Below, one piece after another: positions 13,633 to 20,782 of a DNA stretch of 26,226 nucleotides. Source of the DNA: a virus; the IMG/VR virus record IMGVR_UViG_3300008450_000388, positions 1-26,226 of that record; one strand, written 5' to 3'. The translations under genes and the position numbers were made by a program. Numbering within the stretch: position 1 is the stretch's first letter; every line of letters begins with the position of its first letter. Under the pieces are notes generated by a model that saw only the letters and a list, made by a program, of their open reading frames with translations, did not search any database and was not told the origin of the DNA.

Positions 13633-14094
13633 TTAAGCATTAGCCTGATAGTATAGTGGACCATTACCCTGGAATGAGATTGAAGCCTCAATTAGTCCAT
13701 CATAAGATGCATTGATTGTGAAACCAGTTACTACAACTGAACCACCAATGATCTTGTCTGTTGCACCTGCTTCACCTTCTGGGTAAACCACTAGGTATAC
13801 AGGATTTGCGCCTACGTTAGAACCACTAGCATTAGGATTCAATAGGTTGAATTGTGTTGCATCAAATAAAACATCAGCATTGCCACTCCATGTGCTCATG
13901 CCCTTGACATACTGTCTTGAGTCATTGCCCATTACTGAAGTTTCAATAGTGTCTGCTGTTGATTCAATTGAATAACTGCGGATTTCGCCAATTGCTGTTC
14001 CGCCTGTTGGTGCTGAGGTGCCAGGAGTTGTCCAAGTTATTGCACTTGAACTGGTTGAAACCCTGACAACACCATTATTGCCTACGATAGCCAT
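13633..14094 (-). CDS. Major tail tube protein, copy 1
   Basis: A 153-residue tube-type protein, first of a tandem pair. It carries the same blocks as its neighbour (VGNNGVV, ADTIETSVMGNDSR, VYPEGEAG, NASYDGLIEASISFQG) plus a Ser/Thr/Gly-rich insertion at about residues 12-32. AAGGAG precedes the ATG at 14094. It follows the tail terminator gene and a small protein, as expected for the main tube subunit. At DNA level the copies have diverged well beyond a recent duplication. Confidence 0.75.
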   Translation of the reverse strand: MAIVGNNGVVRVSTSSSAITWTTPGTSAPTGGTAIGEIRSYSIESTADTIETSVMGNDSRQYVKGMSTWSGNADVLFDATQFNLLNPNASGSNVGANPVYLVVYPEGEAGATDKIIGGSVVVTGFTINASYDGLIEASISFQGNGPLYYQANA

Positions 14095-14096
14095 AA

Positions 14097-14294
14097 TTAG
14101 TCTCCTTGAGTGTTATCGTTGTTGCCAACCTCTTCTGGGGCGGTGGGTTCTGGCGATACCGCTTTCTTGGTCTTAGGTGGACGAAGGACAATTACTTCCT
14201 CCATGGGCACCCAACCAAAATTCTTTAGATACTCTGCATCTTCAATGCGCCCTAATCGCTGTTGCATAGTTCCTGGTTTGTGATAAGTTATCAT
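14097..14294 (-). CDS. Small hypothetical protein with Pro/Glu-rich tail
   Basis: A 65-residue protein between the tail terminator and tube genes. The first 40 residues look folded (EDAEYLKNFGWVPMEEVIVL). The rest is a flexible basic-then-acidic Pro-rich tail (PPKTKKAVSPEPTAPEEVGN). It starts at the ATG at 14294 with GAGGAGCTAAG just upstream, and its stop is two bases before the first tube gene. Small proteins at this place are often neck or tail accessory factors. I do not recognise a family. Confidence 0.6.
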   Translation of the reverse strand: MITYHKPGTMQQRLGRIEDAEYLKNFGWVPMEEVIVLRPPKTKKAVSPEPTAPEEVGNNDNTQGD

Positions 14295-14313
14295 CTTAGC
14301 TCCTCACGCTCTG

Positions 14314-14748
14314 TTATGGATTTAATCTATTATAAAAATAACCAACTTCAAATGTAATCAATATTTCTGCCAATGGCGGAGCACGATCTACAACTTCAAT
14401 GGTTCTTATAATACTGTCTTTAACACCTGAACTATACAATTCTCTGTAGCGTTCACTTTCAAGTGTTGTTTCAATTTGATTGATTAATTCGTTGCGCTGT
14501 TTGTCAAGTTCTTTGCCTCTGACAAAGCCACGAATGTTAAATGTGATCAGTCCCTCTTTGATACCAGCAGAGCCCATGGTAGAAAGATTTCTTTCTTCAG
14601 CGGCAAAGGTTACTAATACAGCAGGGAATTGTGTGATGGCTAGTTCTGCAACTTCAAATGGTTCACGTGTTACAAGAACAGGACGTGGATCGTCCATTTC
14701 TTTCAGCGCATCTATGACGTGTGTTACAATGTGTTCTCTTAGGTTCAT
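14314..14748 (-). CDS. Tail terminator / tail completion protein
   Basis: A 144-residue protein. The pattern is a leading helix (LREHIVTHVIDALKEM), a strand around FPAVLVTFAAEERN, ITFNIRGFVRG, a helix QRNELINQIETTLESERY and the closing strand AEILITFEVGYFYNRLNP. This is the fold order of lambda U / minor tail terminators, which cap the tube and join it to the head. It overlaps the connector gene by four bases (ATGA), again as in head-tail joining modules. The family assignment is by pattern and synteny. Confidence 0.65.
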   Translation of the reverse strand: MNLREHIVTHVIDALKEMDDPRPVLVTREPFEVAELAITQFPAVLVTFAAEERNLSTMGSAGIKEGLITFNIRGFVRGKELDKQRNELINQIETTLESERYRELYSSGVKDSIIRTIEVVDRAPPLAEILITFEVGYFYNRLNP

Positions 14749-15173
14749 CTGCGTAGCCTTAAGGAAACAACTGGATCTTTTTCCATATTCTCAACGGTGC
14801 CATCACCGTCTAGATCATAGAGAACACCTTCACGTAAGATTAGATCCATTTCATGTTCAAATCTGCCACTGTAATACTTCATCATCACTGAGAACTTGTC
14901 TTCTTCAGGAGTGAACTGTGTTAGTTTAGGGCAAATGTGATAGGCCATTGCGTGATATATTGTGGCCTGAGTAAATTGACTGTCTGTCAACTTAGTAGGA
15001 TCAAATTCTACGGTAAGTGCAAATTTCTTTGCATAGGATTGATACCAGCGAACCTTAAGAACGCGGTTTATTTCAGCTTCTGAACGGGCTAATTCAGCGT
15101 CCCAGTCCAAAACGCCATAATCTGTTATTGTGGGTTCAACGACCAACAAGTCGTCTATTGTAGCATACGCCAT
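14745..15173 (-). CDS. Head-tail connector / adaptor protein with an EF-hand-type loop
   Basis: A 142-residue helical protein right after the capsid gene, where gp6 or gp36-type adaptors lie. It opens MAYATIDDLLVVEPTITDYG, continues with a long helix (AELARSEAEINRVLKVRW) and a second helical part around TQATIYHAMAYHICPKL. Near the C terminus, D120-L-D-G-D-G-T-V-E-N-M-E131 matches the 12-residue EF-hand calcium loop at every ligand position. The adaptor role is inferred from order and helical make-up; calcium binding is predicted from the loop. GGAGTAGGACTCT precedes the ATG. Translation starts about 80 bases after the intrinsic terminator, so expression depends on readthrough or a local promoter. 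Confidence 0.7.
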   Translation of the reverse strand: MAYATIDDLLVVEPTITDYGVLDWDAELARSEAEINRVLKVRWYQSYAKKFALTVEFDPTKLTDSQFTQATIYHAMAYHICPKLTQFTPEEDKFSVMMKYYSGRFEHEMDLILREGVLYDLDGDGTVENMEKDPVVSLRLRR

Positions 15174-15198
15174 AGAGTCCTACTCCTGATTGATTGAC

Positions 15199-15215
15199 AG
15201 CAAGTCCTACTTGCT
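15199..15215. repeat. Small hairpin upstream of the connector gene
   Basis: AGCAAGT-CCT-ACTTGCT is a 7-bp inverted repeat with a 3-base loop in the leader between the terminator and the connector gene. It has no T-run. It may protect the 5' end of the tail mRNA or tune translation. Confidence 0.45.
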
Positions 15216-15252
15216 CATAGTATTTAGCGTAAATGATCTATACGCCAAGAAA

Positions 15253-15282
15253 AAGCCCCTAAATCCTAAGACTTAGGGGCTT
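15253..15282 (-). terminator. Intrinsic terminator after the major capsid gene
   Basis: A perfect 10-bp stem (15253-15262 with 15273-15282, core GCCCC/GGGGC) with a 10-base loop, followed on the minus strand by TTTTTC. It lies 53 bases past the capsid stop. Partial termination here would give more capsid than tail mRNA. Confidence 0.85.
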
Positions 15283-15334
15283 GGCACTTAAAAATAAGGA
15301 AATGTAGTAATGTCAGTAACTACAAATTTATTTA

Positions 15335-16189
15335 TTAAGCAGGATCAACTAATGAGCTGTCAGCAGTGATCTTAACACCGTAGCCATCATATAGTTCGCC
15401 AACGCCATAGTGTGCAGAAGCCACAATGTCGTCACCAACATAAGAAGCACGACGCTGAGTCTCAATAGAGATATCACCAATCATTGCTAGGCCAAGAGCG
15501 TCACGATGGAATACAGCACCAACGTAATCACCAGCTGTGCCAGTGTTGTCAATGTTGCTTGACTCAAATACAGGAACGCCAAATAGAGTTCCTACGTAGC
15601 CCATTTGCATTGCTTCATTCTGGATGATGCCAGCATTTGGGTTAGCAAAAGTGTTGGTCAAGTTTGCTTTTAGGTCATAAGCAACAAATGGGTTTACAAC
15701 GCAGGCCAATGCATCTGAAGGCACAGCGTTAGCACGTAGACGTGCAACTGCTTGAGCAACTAAAGCGGCGCTCATTGCTGTAGATGCACCACCTACACCA
15801 GTTGAGAAACCACTGAACAGAGCCAATAGGTCCTTGTCCATTTTCTTAGCGATTGCTTCGCCAAATAAGCGACCAACGTCTGCAACAACGTTAGAAGCGG
15901 CACTTGCACGAATCAAATCAGTTACAAGTGTGCGAACTGCAACTGTGCTTACAGTTAGAGTAACACCGTTAGTAGATACTTCAGTGTTTGCAACTTCTTC
16001 ACCCTCTGTCAATGCTGTAGCAGTTTGAGTTGGGTAAATTGGAACTGTTACTGTCTTACCTGAACCAGCAGGTAGTGAGAAGTTCTTTACGAGTCCACGC
16101 ATAATTGAACGCTCATTGGCAACAAACATTGCTTCAGCGACAATTTGTGGAAGTAGATCATTTAATGTAGTTGTGGTTGAACCAGCCAT
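15335..16189 (-). CDS. Major capsid protein (HK97 fold)
   Basis: A 284-residue protein following the scaffold gene. Characteristic features are an N-terminal helix (LNDLLPQIVAEAMFVANERSIMR), a P-loop-like beta segment (TVTVPIYPTQTATALTEGEEVAN), the spine-helix region VADVGRLFGEAIAKKMDKDLLALFSGF, an A-domain stretch CVVNPFVAYDLKANL and GTLFGVPVFESSNID, plus the late TQRRASYVGDDIVASAHYGVG. These fit HK97-fold capsid proteins of marine siphophages. The length is typical for a protein without a cleaved delta domain, in line with a separate scaffold and no visible protease. AAAGGAAAATATC is the ribosome binding site. A strong terminator follows the gene. Confidence 0.88.
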   Translation of the reverse strand: MAGSTTTTLNDLLPQIVAEAMFVANERSIMRGLVKNFSLPAGSGKTVTVPIYPTQTATALTEGEEVANTEVSTNGVTLTVSTVAVRTLVTDLIRASAASNVVADVGRLFGEAIAKKMDKDLLALFSGFSTGVGGASTAMSAALVAQAVARLRANAVPSDALACVVNPFVAYDLKANLTNTFANPNAGIIQNEAMQMGYVGTLFGVPVFESSNIDNTGTAGDYVGAVFHRDALGLAMIGDISIETQRRASYVGDDIVASAHYGVGELYDGYGVKITADSSLVDPA

Positions 16190-16211
16190 GATATTTTCCT
16201 TTTATGTTAAA

Positions 16212-16886
16212 TTAAAATCCGCTTTTCTTACGATATTCTGCGTAAACTTTGCGGTGTTCTGGATTAGTCATATCCAATTTGCTGATGTCCAATTGCTCTT
16301 TGCTGTTATTAATTGAAGTCTTGGTATTTGTAGTGCTTGGGGTTGGTTGCACAAAATGTGGATTCGCATCTAAAAATTCTTTAACCAACTCCTCAACTCC
16401 TAGTGGCTTGCCTGCGTCACTGTAACGGACTGATCCGTCTTGACCAATGACTTCAACATCGCCTTCGTCGTTGAGCCTTACATTACTCTTCAACAGTGAC
16501 TTAACTTGTTCTGGGTTAACAGAACGATATTTTGCCGCTGTGCTTAACAATGGTGTATCCACCTTGTATTCTTTAATAATCGCATCGCGCCTTTGTATTT
16601 CAGCGTCCTTTTTTGCTGCCAGATCCTGCATTAGCTTTTCAAACTCACCGCGTTTCTTGGCTTCTTCAAATTTAATTGCTTCTGCCTTCTGCTTGAGTTC
16701 GCGGAGTTCATTTAGATCACCTAGTTCAGCAAATTGCTTTTCAAACTTCTTGCTGATGCTTGCCTTTAGGCCAGCCATGTGATTGTCAAATTCTTCCTGC
16801 GTGTAGGTTCTAGCGGGTTTAGCCTGACTATTGTCGTTTTCTGAAGTGTCAGTTACTTCGTTTATTGCCGTGTTTTCAGTGGTCAC
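16212..16886 (-). CDS. Capsid scaffolding protein
   Basis: A 224-residue highly charged protein directly before the capsid gene. Residues about 20-95 are a long coiled coil (KKFEKQFAELGDLNELREL and KFEEAKKRGEFEKL), followed by a folded middle (VDTPLLSTAAKYRSVNPEQVKSLL) and a basic C terminus (HRKVYAEYRKKSGF) of the kind that contacts the capsid subunit. It should direct procapsid assembly and then leave. The start is taken as GTG at 16886, eight bases after GGAGG (16899-16895). The longer frame from TTG at 16901 would place that ribosome binding site inside the gene. No protease domain is fused to it. Confidence 0.82.
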   Translation of the reverse strand: MTTENTAINEVTDTSENDNSQAKPARTYTQEEFDNHMAGLKASISKKFEKQFAELGDLNELRELKQKAEAIKFEEAKKRGEFEKLMQDLAAKKDAEIQRRDAIIKEYKVDTPLLSTAAKYRSVNPEQVKSLLKSNVRLNDEGDVEVIGQDGSVRYSDAGKPLGVEELVKEFLDANPHFVQPTPSTTNTKTSINNSKEQLDISKLDMTNPEHRKVYAEYRKKSGF

Positions 16887-16894
16887 GTTCACTA

Positions 16895-16899
16895 CCTCC
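16895..16899 (-). promoter_or_regulatory. Strong ribosome binding site that fixes the scaffold start
   Basis: GGAGG on the minus strand, eight bases before the GTG at 16886. It excludes the in-frame TTG at 16901 because that codon would precede the site. Confidence 0.7.
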
Positions 16900-16919
16900 A
16901 AATTGAGTTATTGTAAGTT

Positions 16920-16927
16920 TATTTATA
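16920..16927 (-). promoter_or_regulatory. TATAAATA box upstream of scaffold and capsid genes (weak)
   Basis: In the 57-base gap before the scaffold gene the minus strand reads TATAAATA, the T4 late promoter consensus. No good -35 element is visible upstream. It could be a late promoter for the two most abundant capsid products, or simple AT-rich spacer. Confidence 0.25.
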
Positions 16928-16958
16928 TGATGTGTTGTTAACTGCTACGAAAATGGCG

Positions 16959-17306
16959 TTATTTTTTAGGTTTGACAACCTTACGCTTTGGAACCTTGGG
17001 TGTTTTGATTTTGTGAGTAGGATGAATCAGTTCAGTGTGCTGTCTAGAGATGTAACCTACAACGTTGTTGGTCCAGTTACGCAGTCTTGATTCTGTAACT
17101 TTGTTGCGAGCAAGATTGTTTTCTAGTTTGCCTAGTAGGGCATTGCACCCTCTGTGTAGGACTGCACGTATCAGCCCTGTTTTGTGATCATGGTCTAGAA
17201 CAGCATCGTCTAGGATGGGTTCTAAACAAAGAGCACAGCAGCCACCTTGCTGTGCTAGAAGACTCTGTCTATGGGTGGCTACGTCTTTATACTTTAGTTT
17301 CTGCAT
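16959..17306 (-). CDS. Recombination endonuclease VII-like (Holliday-junction resolvase, HNH type)
   Basis: A 115-residue protein with the endonuclease VII core: C24-AL-C27, then L37-DHDHKTG-LIRAVL-H51-RG-C54-NALLGKLENN. T4 gp49 and most relatives bind zinc with two C-x-x-C pairs; here the second pair reads H-x-x-C. D38, H39, D40 and H41 form the expected beta-beta-alpha-metal centre. The Lys/Pro-rich tail (KTPKVPKRKVVKPKK) may bind DNA. Lying between portal and scaffold genes, it probably debranches replicated DNA during packaging. No Shine-Dalgarno sequence precedes the ATG; a TATAAT at 17320-17315 ends eight bases before it but has no good -35 partner. Confidence 0.88.
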   Translation of the reverse strand: MQKLKYKDVATHRQSLLAQQGGCCALCLEPILDDAVLDHDHKTGLIRAVLHRGCNALLGKLENNLARNKVTESRLRNWTNNVVGYISRQHTELIHPTHKIKTPKVPKRKVVKPKK

Positions 17307-17353
17307 TACAATTAATTATAATGTAGGGCAGATAGTAAAGTGCTAAACAGAAT

Positions 17354-17710
17354 CTAATCCATTGATCGTAGGCGATTTCGTATGGCATTCAATTCTGCTC
17401 TGTCTTGTTGTATCAACACAGGTAGAGGAGTTGACTCTCCACCATATCTAGGATGACTCCACAGCCATTCGTATTTTGGGTCTTGGTCTAACTTCTGACT
17501 TAACTTTTTAAGTCTGCGAGGGTTAAGATCTACAATGTATACTCTTGCACGGTATGGCTCCAAGTCTATGACTTGCCTTCGCCATTTTTGTATTGCAATC
17601 TTACCCTGCTGCCAGGCAGCATAACTCCAAGGACAGGATTTACGAATACTGTAAAAGTATTCGTCCCAATTAACCTCTACGCTTGCCGCCGCCGCCTTTT
17701 TTACCACCAC
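17354..17710 (-). CDS. Hypothetical protein between portal and endonuclease VII, start uncertain
   Basis: The open frame gives up to 118 residues from GTG at 17710. The body is aromatic and basic (VNWDEYFYSIRKSCPWSYAAWQQGKIAIQKW) with a central YIVDLNPRRLKKLSQKL and a helical C terminus (QDRAELNAIRNRLRSM). I do not recognise a family. The GTG has no usable ribosome binding site. The well-placed AAAGGA upstream serves an ATG at 17720 in another frame that stops after 16 codons. Either a +1 shift or a one-base error in the run of six A (minus strand, 17702-17697) would join the two as MAKRGGKKAAAAS... and give a normal gene. Function unknown; packaging or head assembly is suggested by its neighbours. 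Confidence 0.6.
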   Translation of the reverse strand: MVVKKAAAASVEVNWDEYFYSIRKSCPWSYAAWQQGKIAIQKWRRQVIDLEPYRARVYIVDLNPRRLKKLSQKLDQDPKYEWLWSHPRYGGESTPLPVLIQQDRAELNAIRNRLRSMD

Positions 17711-17720
17711 GTTTTGCCAT
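17670..17720 (-). CDS. 16-codon basic Gly/Lys-rich ORF overlapping the next gene
   Basis: ATG at 17720, with AAAGGA at good spacing right after the portal stop, encodes MAKRGGKKGGGGKRRG and then stops. It lies wholly inside the 5' part of the 17354-17710 frame in a different reading frame. It may be a genuine tiny peptide, the true start of the downstream gene reached by +1 frameshifting, or the result of a homopolymer indel. Confidence 0.35.
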   Translation of the reverse strand: MAKRGGKKGGGGKRRG

Positions 17721-17730
17721 GATTGTTCCT

Positions 17731-19209
17731 TTATTCATCTTCATGCACATAGCCTAACTCTGCGTAGGCCAAGTGTTCTTCTTCAGTTCTAGCAATAAAC
17801 TTTTCACCTGTTTCAGGATTTACCATGAAGTGTGGTTCAAATGGATATTTTGCTGGTAACTGTTCTGGAGGTAGATATTCCTGACTGGTCAATACCAATT
17901 CAGGTTCTTCACCTAACCATTCTACTAGTTCATGATCAATCAATTCCAATACTCTTGGATCAGTTGCTGTGTCTTTGGCAACCTTAAGTTGGTTAATTTC
18001 CATGCTGGTATCACGTATATTGAATGAGCCTGGATATTCAATTTCACCATCCCATTCCATGTCCTGATATTGTGCATAGAACTTCCACATCTGCTCTTCA
18101 GCAAGTTCTAGGTTATCTGCTTTCTCTGATAATTTTGCATTAAGCAATTGGAATTCTGTTTCCATTGCAACGCCACTCATTGTTCTGCTTTCTACGGCAC
18201 GCACAGCACCAATGTTGGCCATCTTATCAATAGCAGAGATACTGTTCTGTATGCTGGAGTAGATCTGTCCAACGTCTGTGCTGACATTTAACAAATATGG
18301 CTTTAGACTTGGGTCTAGATCTTCTGGCATTGATACAATAGCACCTGCACCGCCCACTGCTTCTACGCTTGGTGTCTTAACCAATGCAGGGTGACCATTT
18401 AGTCTAATGCTTTGTTCTATTTCTGAATATTCGTTATAAATCTTTTTCTGATGATCTGCAATATCAGTAATGTCTGAAAGACCTAATCCACGCACAGGTG
18501 AACGATGATTGTAGGCCACAGTTACAGGCACAACACCTAGTTGGTTTTCTTCTAGATATTCTTCTAACATGCGCTCACGCTTGGTGTCCACAATTGAAGT
18601 CTTGATGTATTCATTGGTCCACTCTTTGATCACTGTGGTATCACCGTTTACATCTTCAATGTATTTGATGTAATCCAAAACATACTGTCCATTTGGCTTA
18701 CGTGCCCAATTCCAATCTGTAACTACAAGTGGAGTAAGAATTGAAAGATACGGTCTGACACCCTGTGCAAGTTCCTCAGCACGAGTAGTTGCATTGATAT
18801 TTGGTTTGGTTAGGATCATAAAGCAATGCCCAAACACTGAACTCCAAATTGACACTTCTTTCATAAATGAATCCAATGAACGACCATCATAGTCAGCGTC
18901 TTTGAGGAAACTTTCTAGTGCTGGGTCACCTTTAAGTGTTCCAAATTCACGCTCTGGATGCTCACGAAATAAGAAAGAAACATAAACTGCAATCACTGAA
19001 CGGCAGTGATTGTCCAGGGGTGTTGCTCTGAGTCTGGCAGCGTATTCAGCGGCAGTTTCTAACTGATACTTGGTTAGATGTGCAGCCTCGCGATAGTCTT
19101 CGCCACCTAGATAGCTCTGTAGTAGGTATTCCCAACGTTTTTGAAACCTAGTGTAGATATCATTTGTTGATACCGCTAAGTTATATGCATCTTGTATAAT
19201 TTTATCCAT
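17731..19209 (-). CDS. Portal protein
   Basis: A 492-residue protein directly after TerL. Portal-like elements are the N-terminal helical region (YLLQSYLGGEDYREAAHL), the conserved PLDNHCRSVIAVYVSFLF, the segment SVFGHCFMILTKPN, the wing/stem region around DITDIADHQKKIYNEYSEIEQ and the stem helix SAIDKMANIGAVRAVESRTMSGVAMETEFQ. It should form the dodecameric ring for DNA entry and tail attachment. The size is typical. The C terminus ends in an acidic YAELGYVHEDE. Five bases separate it from the TerL gene. The pattern resembles the DUF4055-type portal group, but I hold that subfamily loosely. Confidence 0.85.
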   Translation of the reverse strand: MDKIIQDAYNLAVSTNDIYTRFQKRWEYLLQSYLGGEDYREAAHLTKYQLETAAEYAARLRATPLDNHCRSVIAVYVSFLFREHPEREFGTLKGDPALESFLKDADYDGRSLDSFMKEVSIWSSVFGHCFMILTKPNINATTRAEELAQGVRPYLSILTPLVVTDWNWARKPNGQYVLDYIKYIEDVNGDTTVIKEWTNEYIKTSIVDTKRERMLEEYLEENQLGVVPVTVAYNHRSPVRGLGLSDITDIADHQKKIYNEYSEIEQSIRLNGHPALVKTPSVEAVGGAGAIVSMPEDLDPSLKPYLLNVSTDVGQIYSSIQNSISAIDKMANIGAVRAVESRTMSGVAMETEFQLLNAKLSEKADNLELAEEQMWKFYAQYQDMEWDGEIEYPGSFNIRDTSMEINQLKVAKDTATDPRVLELIDHELVEWLGEEPELVLTSQEYLPPEQLPAKYPFEPHFMVNPETGEKFIARTEEEHLAYAELGYVHEDE

Positions 19210-19214
19210 TTATA

Positions 19215-20447
19215 TTACCCCAGTTTGTGTCCCCAGCGTGTGGGTTGTTGAATTTGTTCGCGTTCTCTGTTGATTGGGAACAAGCCATCTACGCAGTATC
19301 CCAATGCGTCCATCATGTGATCCAAGCCACTTGACTTGTCAGGCTGTGTAGTGCCTTCTTTGTAGATCTGTTTTTCTAAGCCTTCTATGGTGTGCTTGCA
19401 CTTAGGGTCTATAAACATTTTAATTTGTCCGCTGACACTCTTTAATCTTGAGTTTACAGCATTTACCCTATCTCTAACAGCAGTATGCACACTCCTGGCC
19501 TTTACTGTCCAACCTGCGTTTTGTAAGATTCTAATATCTGTTTGTCCATTGGCTGAAGTCTTACGCTGTGCTCCTGCAGGATCTGGGAACGCAATGATCC
19601 TTGCTTTGGGATAGCGTGAGTGAACTTCATCCACTAGTTCATTGGTGTTTGAACTAAAAATTCTTATTTCATCAAATGCGTGTAGTGTATCACCTTCACG
19701 TGCAAACAGCACAGCACTCATTGGGTCAATGTTAAAGTCACAGCCAATGTAGATAGTGTGTGGTGTTGCGCCTGCATAGGTCATTGCGTGAATGCGTCTA
19801 TCAAATGCGTAGTAAACACGACCTGCATATTCTTCAAATGTTGCCATGAATTCTTGGCGGAATGATCTTTCATCTAGATCACGACGTGCTGCCTCAATTT
19901 CTTCTAGAGGAACATTGCCGCCATCAATGGTTGTAAACTGAAAACTCTTCCACGCAGGGCTTTTGGTCTCCATCATATACATGTCATGTGCCCAGTTGGA
20001 GAAGCCTTTGGGTGTGCCAATAAACATTGCACCACCCTGCTTGTCTGCCAGTGTTGGGCGTAGAACTTCAAACCATGCTGAACTGTCCATTTCTGCAAAC
20101 TCATCTAGCACTAGATAATCAAGTCCTACTCCACGTAACGAGTCTGCATTGTCAGCACCCTTTAATTGAATAGTTGATCCATTCTTAAGGATGATTGTGA
20201 GTTCTGCTTCATTGATTTTTTGAGCCCAACGCAGTTCTAGTAACTTTTTCTTTAATTTTGTCCAAGCAATCATTTTGGCTTGGCGATAGGTAGGCGCAAC
20301 ATACCAAACGTCTCTGTTTGGAAAGCGAGCATTGCGACAGATCTCACGTATGGCAAGGTGTGTTTTGCCAAAGCGGCGACCTGCAACCACGACTTTGAAT
20401 CGTGTGTCTGTGTCAACTATGCTCTGTTGGGCCTGACTAAGTGCCAT
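19215..20447 (-). CDS. terL: Terminase large subunit
   Basis: A 410-residue packaging motor. The ATPase shows Walker A G23-RRFGKT29, the adenine-binding WYVAPTYRQAK, Walker B LVLD115-E116 and coupling motif IGTPKG (143-148). The nuclease shows GCD237FNIDP, AFPD289PAGAQR and GLD376HMMDALGY, giving the three metal-binding acidic positions of the RNase H-like domain. It cuts and pumps DNA into the prohead through the portal encoded next. The length is at the compact end of the family. Its ATG overlaps the adaptor gene stop by one base. No terminase small subunit is visible in the window. Confidence 0.95.
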   Translation of the reverse strand: MALSQAQQSIVDTDTRFKVVVAGRRFGKTHLAIREICRNARFPNRDVWYVAPTYRQAKMIAWTKLKKKLLELRWAQKINEAELTIILKNGSTIQLKGADNADSLRGVGLDYLVLDEFAEMDSSAWFEVLRPTLADKQGGAMFIGTPKGFSNWAHDMYMMETKSPAWKSFQFTTIDGGNVPLEEIEAARRDLDERSFRQEFMATFEEYAGRVYYAFDRRIHAMTYAGATPHTIYIGCDFNIDPMSAVLFAREGDTLHAFDEIRIFSSNTNELVDEVHSRYPKARIIAFPDPAGAQRKTSANGQTDIRILQNAGWTVKARSVHTAVRDRVNAVNSRLKSVSGQIKMFIDPKCKHTIEGLEKQIYKEGTTQPDKSSGLDHMMDALGYCVDGLFPINREREQIQQPTRWGHKLG

Positions 20448-20782
20448 TAGAGATACCTGTCCTCTACTTTGATTCTAAAGCGGCGTGCATCTACGTCTGC
20501 GCCTGAAGTGGTCACTGTGCAGGTTACTGTGTATATTTCACCTTCTTTACCACCACTGAGTTCAACGTAGGTTATGCCACCCGCTTGTATTCCTGAGCTT
20601 TCTATGGTCAATGGTGTTGTGTCACCTGTAATGGTGCTCACTGTGTAGGTTACTGCACTGATTGAATTACCCTGTGCTAACCACTCAGTGCCCCAGTCCA
20701 TTGCGTAAACCAACTGTGCGTCAGGATCTTTGGGTATCCAACTGCCCTTTACATCTTGTTTGTATCCAGTTTTGATTGTCAT
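20447..20782 (-). CDS. Fibre-tail adaptor-like small Ig-fold protein
   Basis: A 111-residue protein lying between the large fibre gene and TerL, overlapping both by 4 and 1 bases. It contains LVYAMDWGTEWLAQGNSISAVTYTVS and ends with EGEIYTVTCTVTTSGADVDARRFRIKVEDRYL, an immunoglobulin-like beta sandwich pattern. Proteins with this D-W-x-x-WL...I-x-x-x-x-Y-T signature in marine and alphaproteobacterial phages are annotated as phage fibre-tail adaptors (Gp77-like). The coupled upstream fibre with its repeated C-terminal peptide may be the partner. The domain call is by memory of the pattern. Confidence 0.65.
   Translation of the reverse strand: MTIKTGYKQDVKGSWIPKDPDAQLVYAMDWGTEWLAQGNSISAVTYTVSTITGDTTPLTIESSGIQAGGITYVELSGGKEGEIYTVTCTVTTSGADVDARRFRIKVEDRYL

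Noticed and set aside
14480-14914. 144-codon plus-strand frame
   Set aside because: Antisense to two overlapping head-tail genes with clear patterns.
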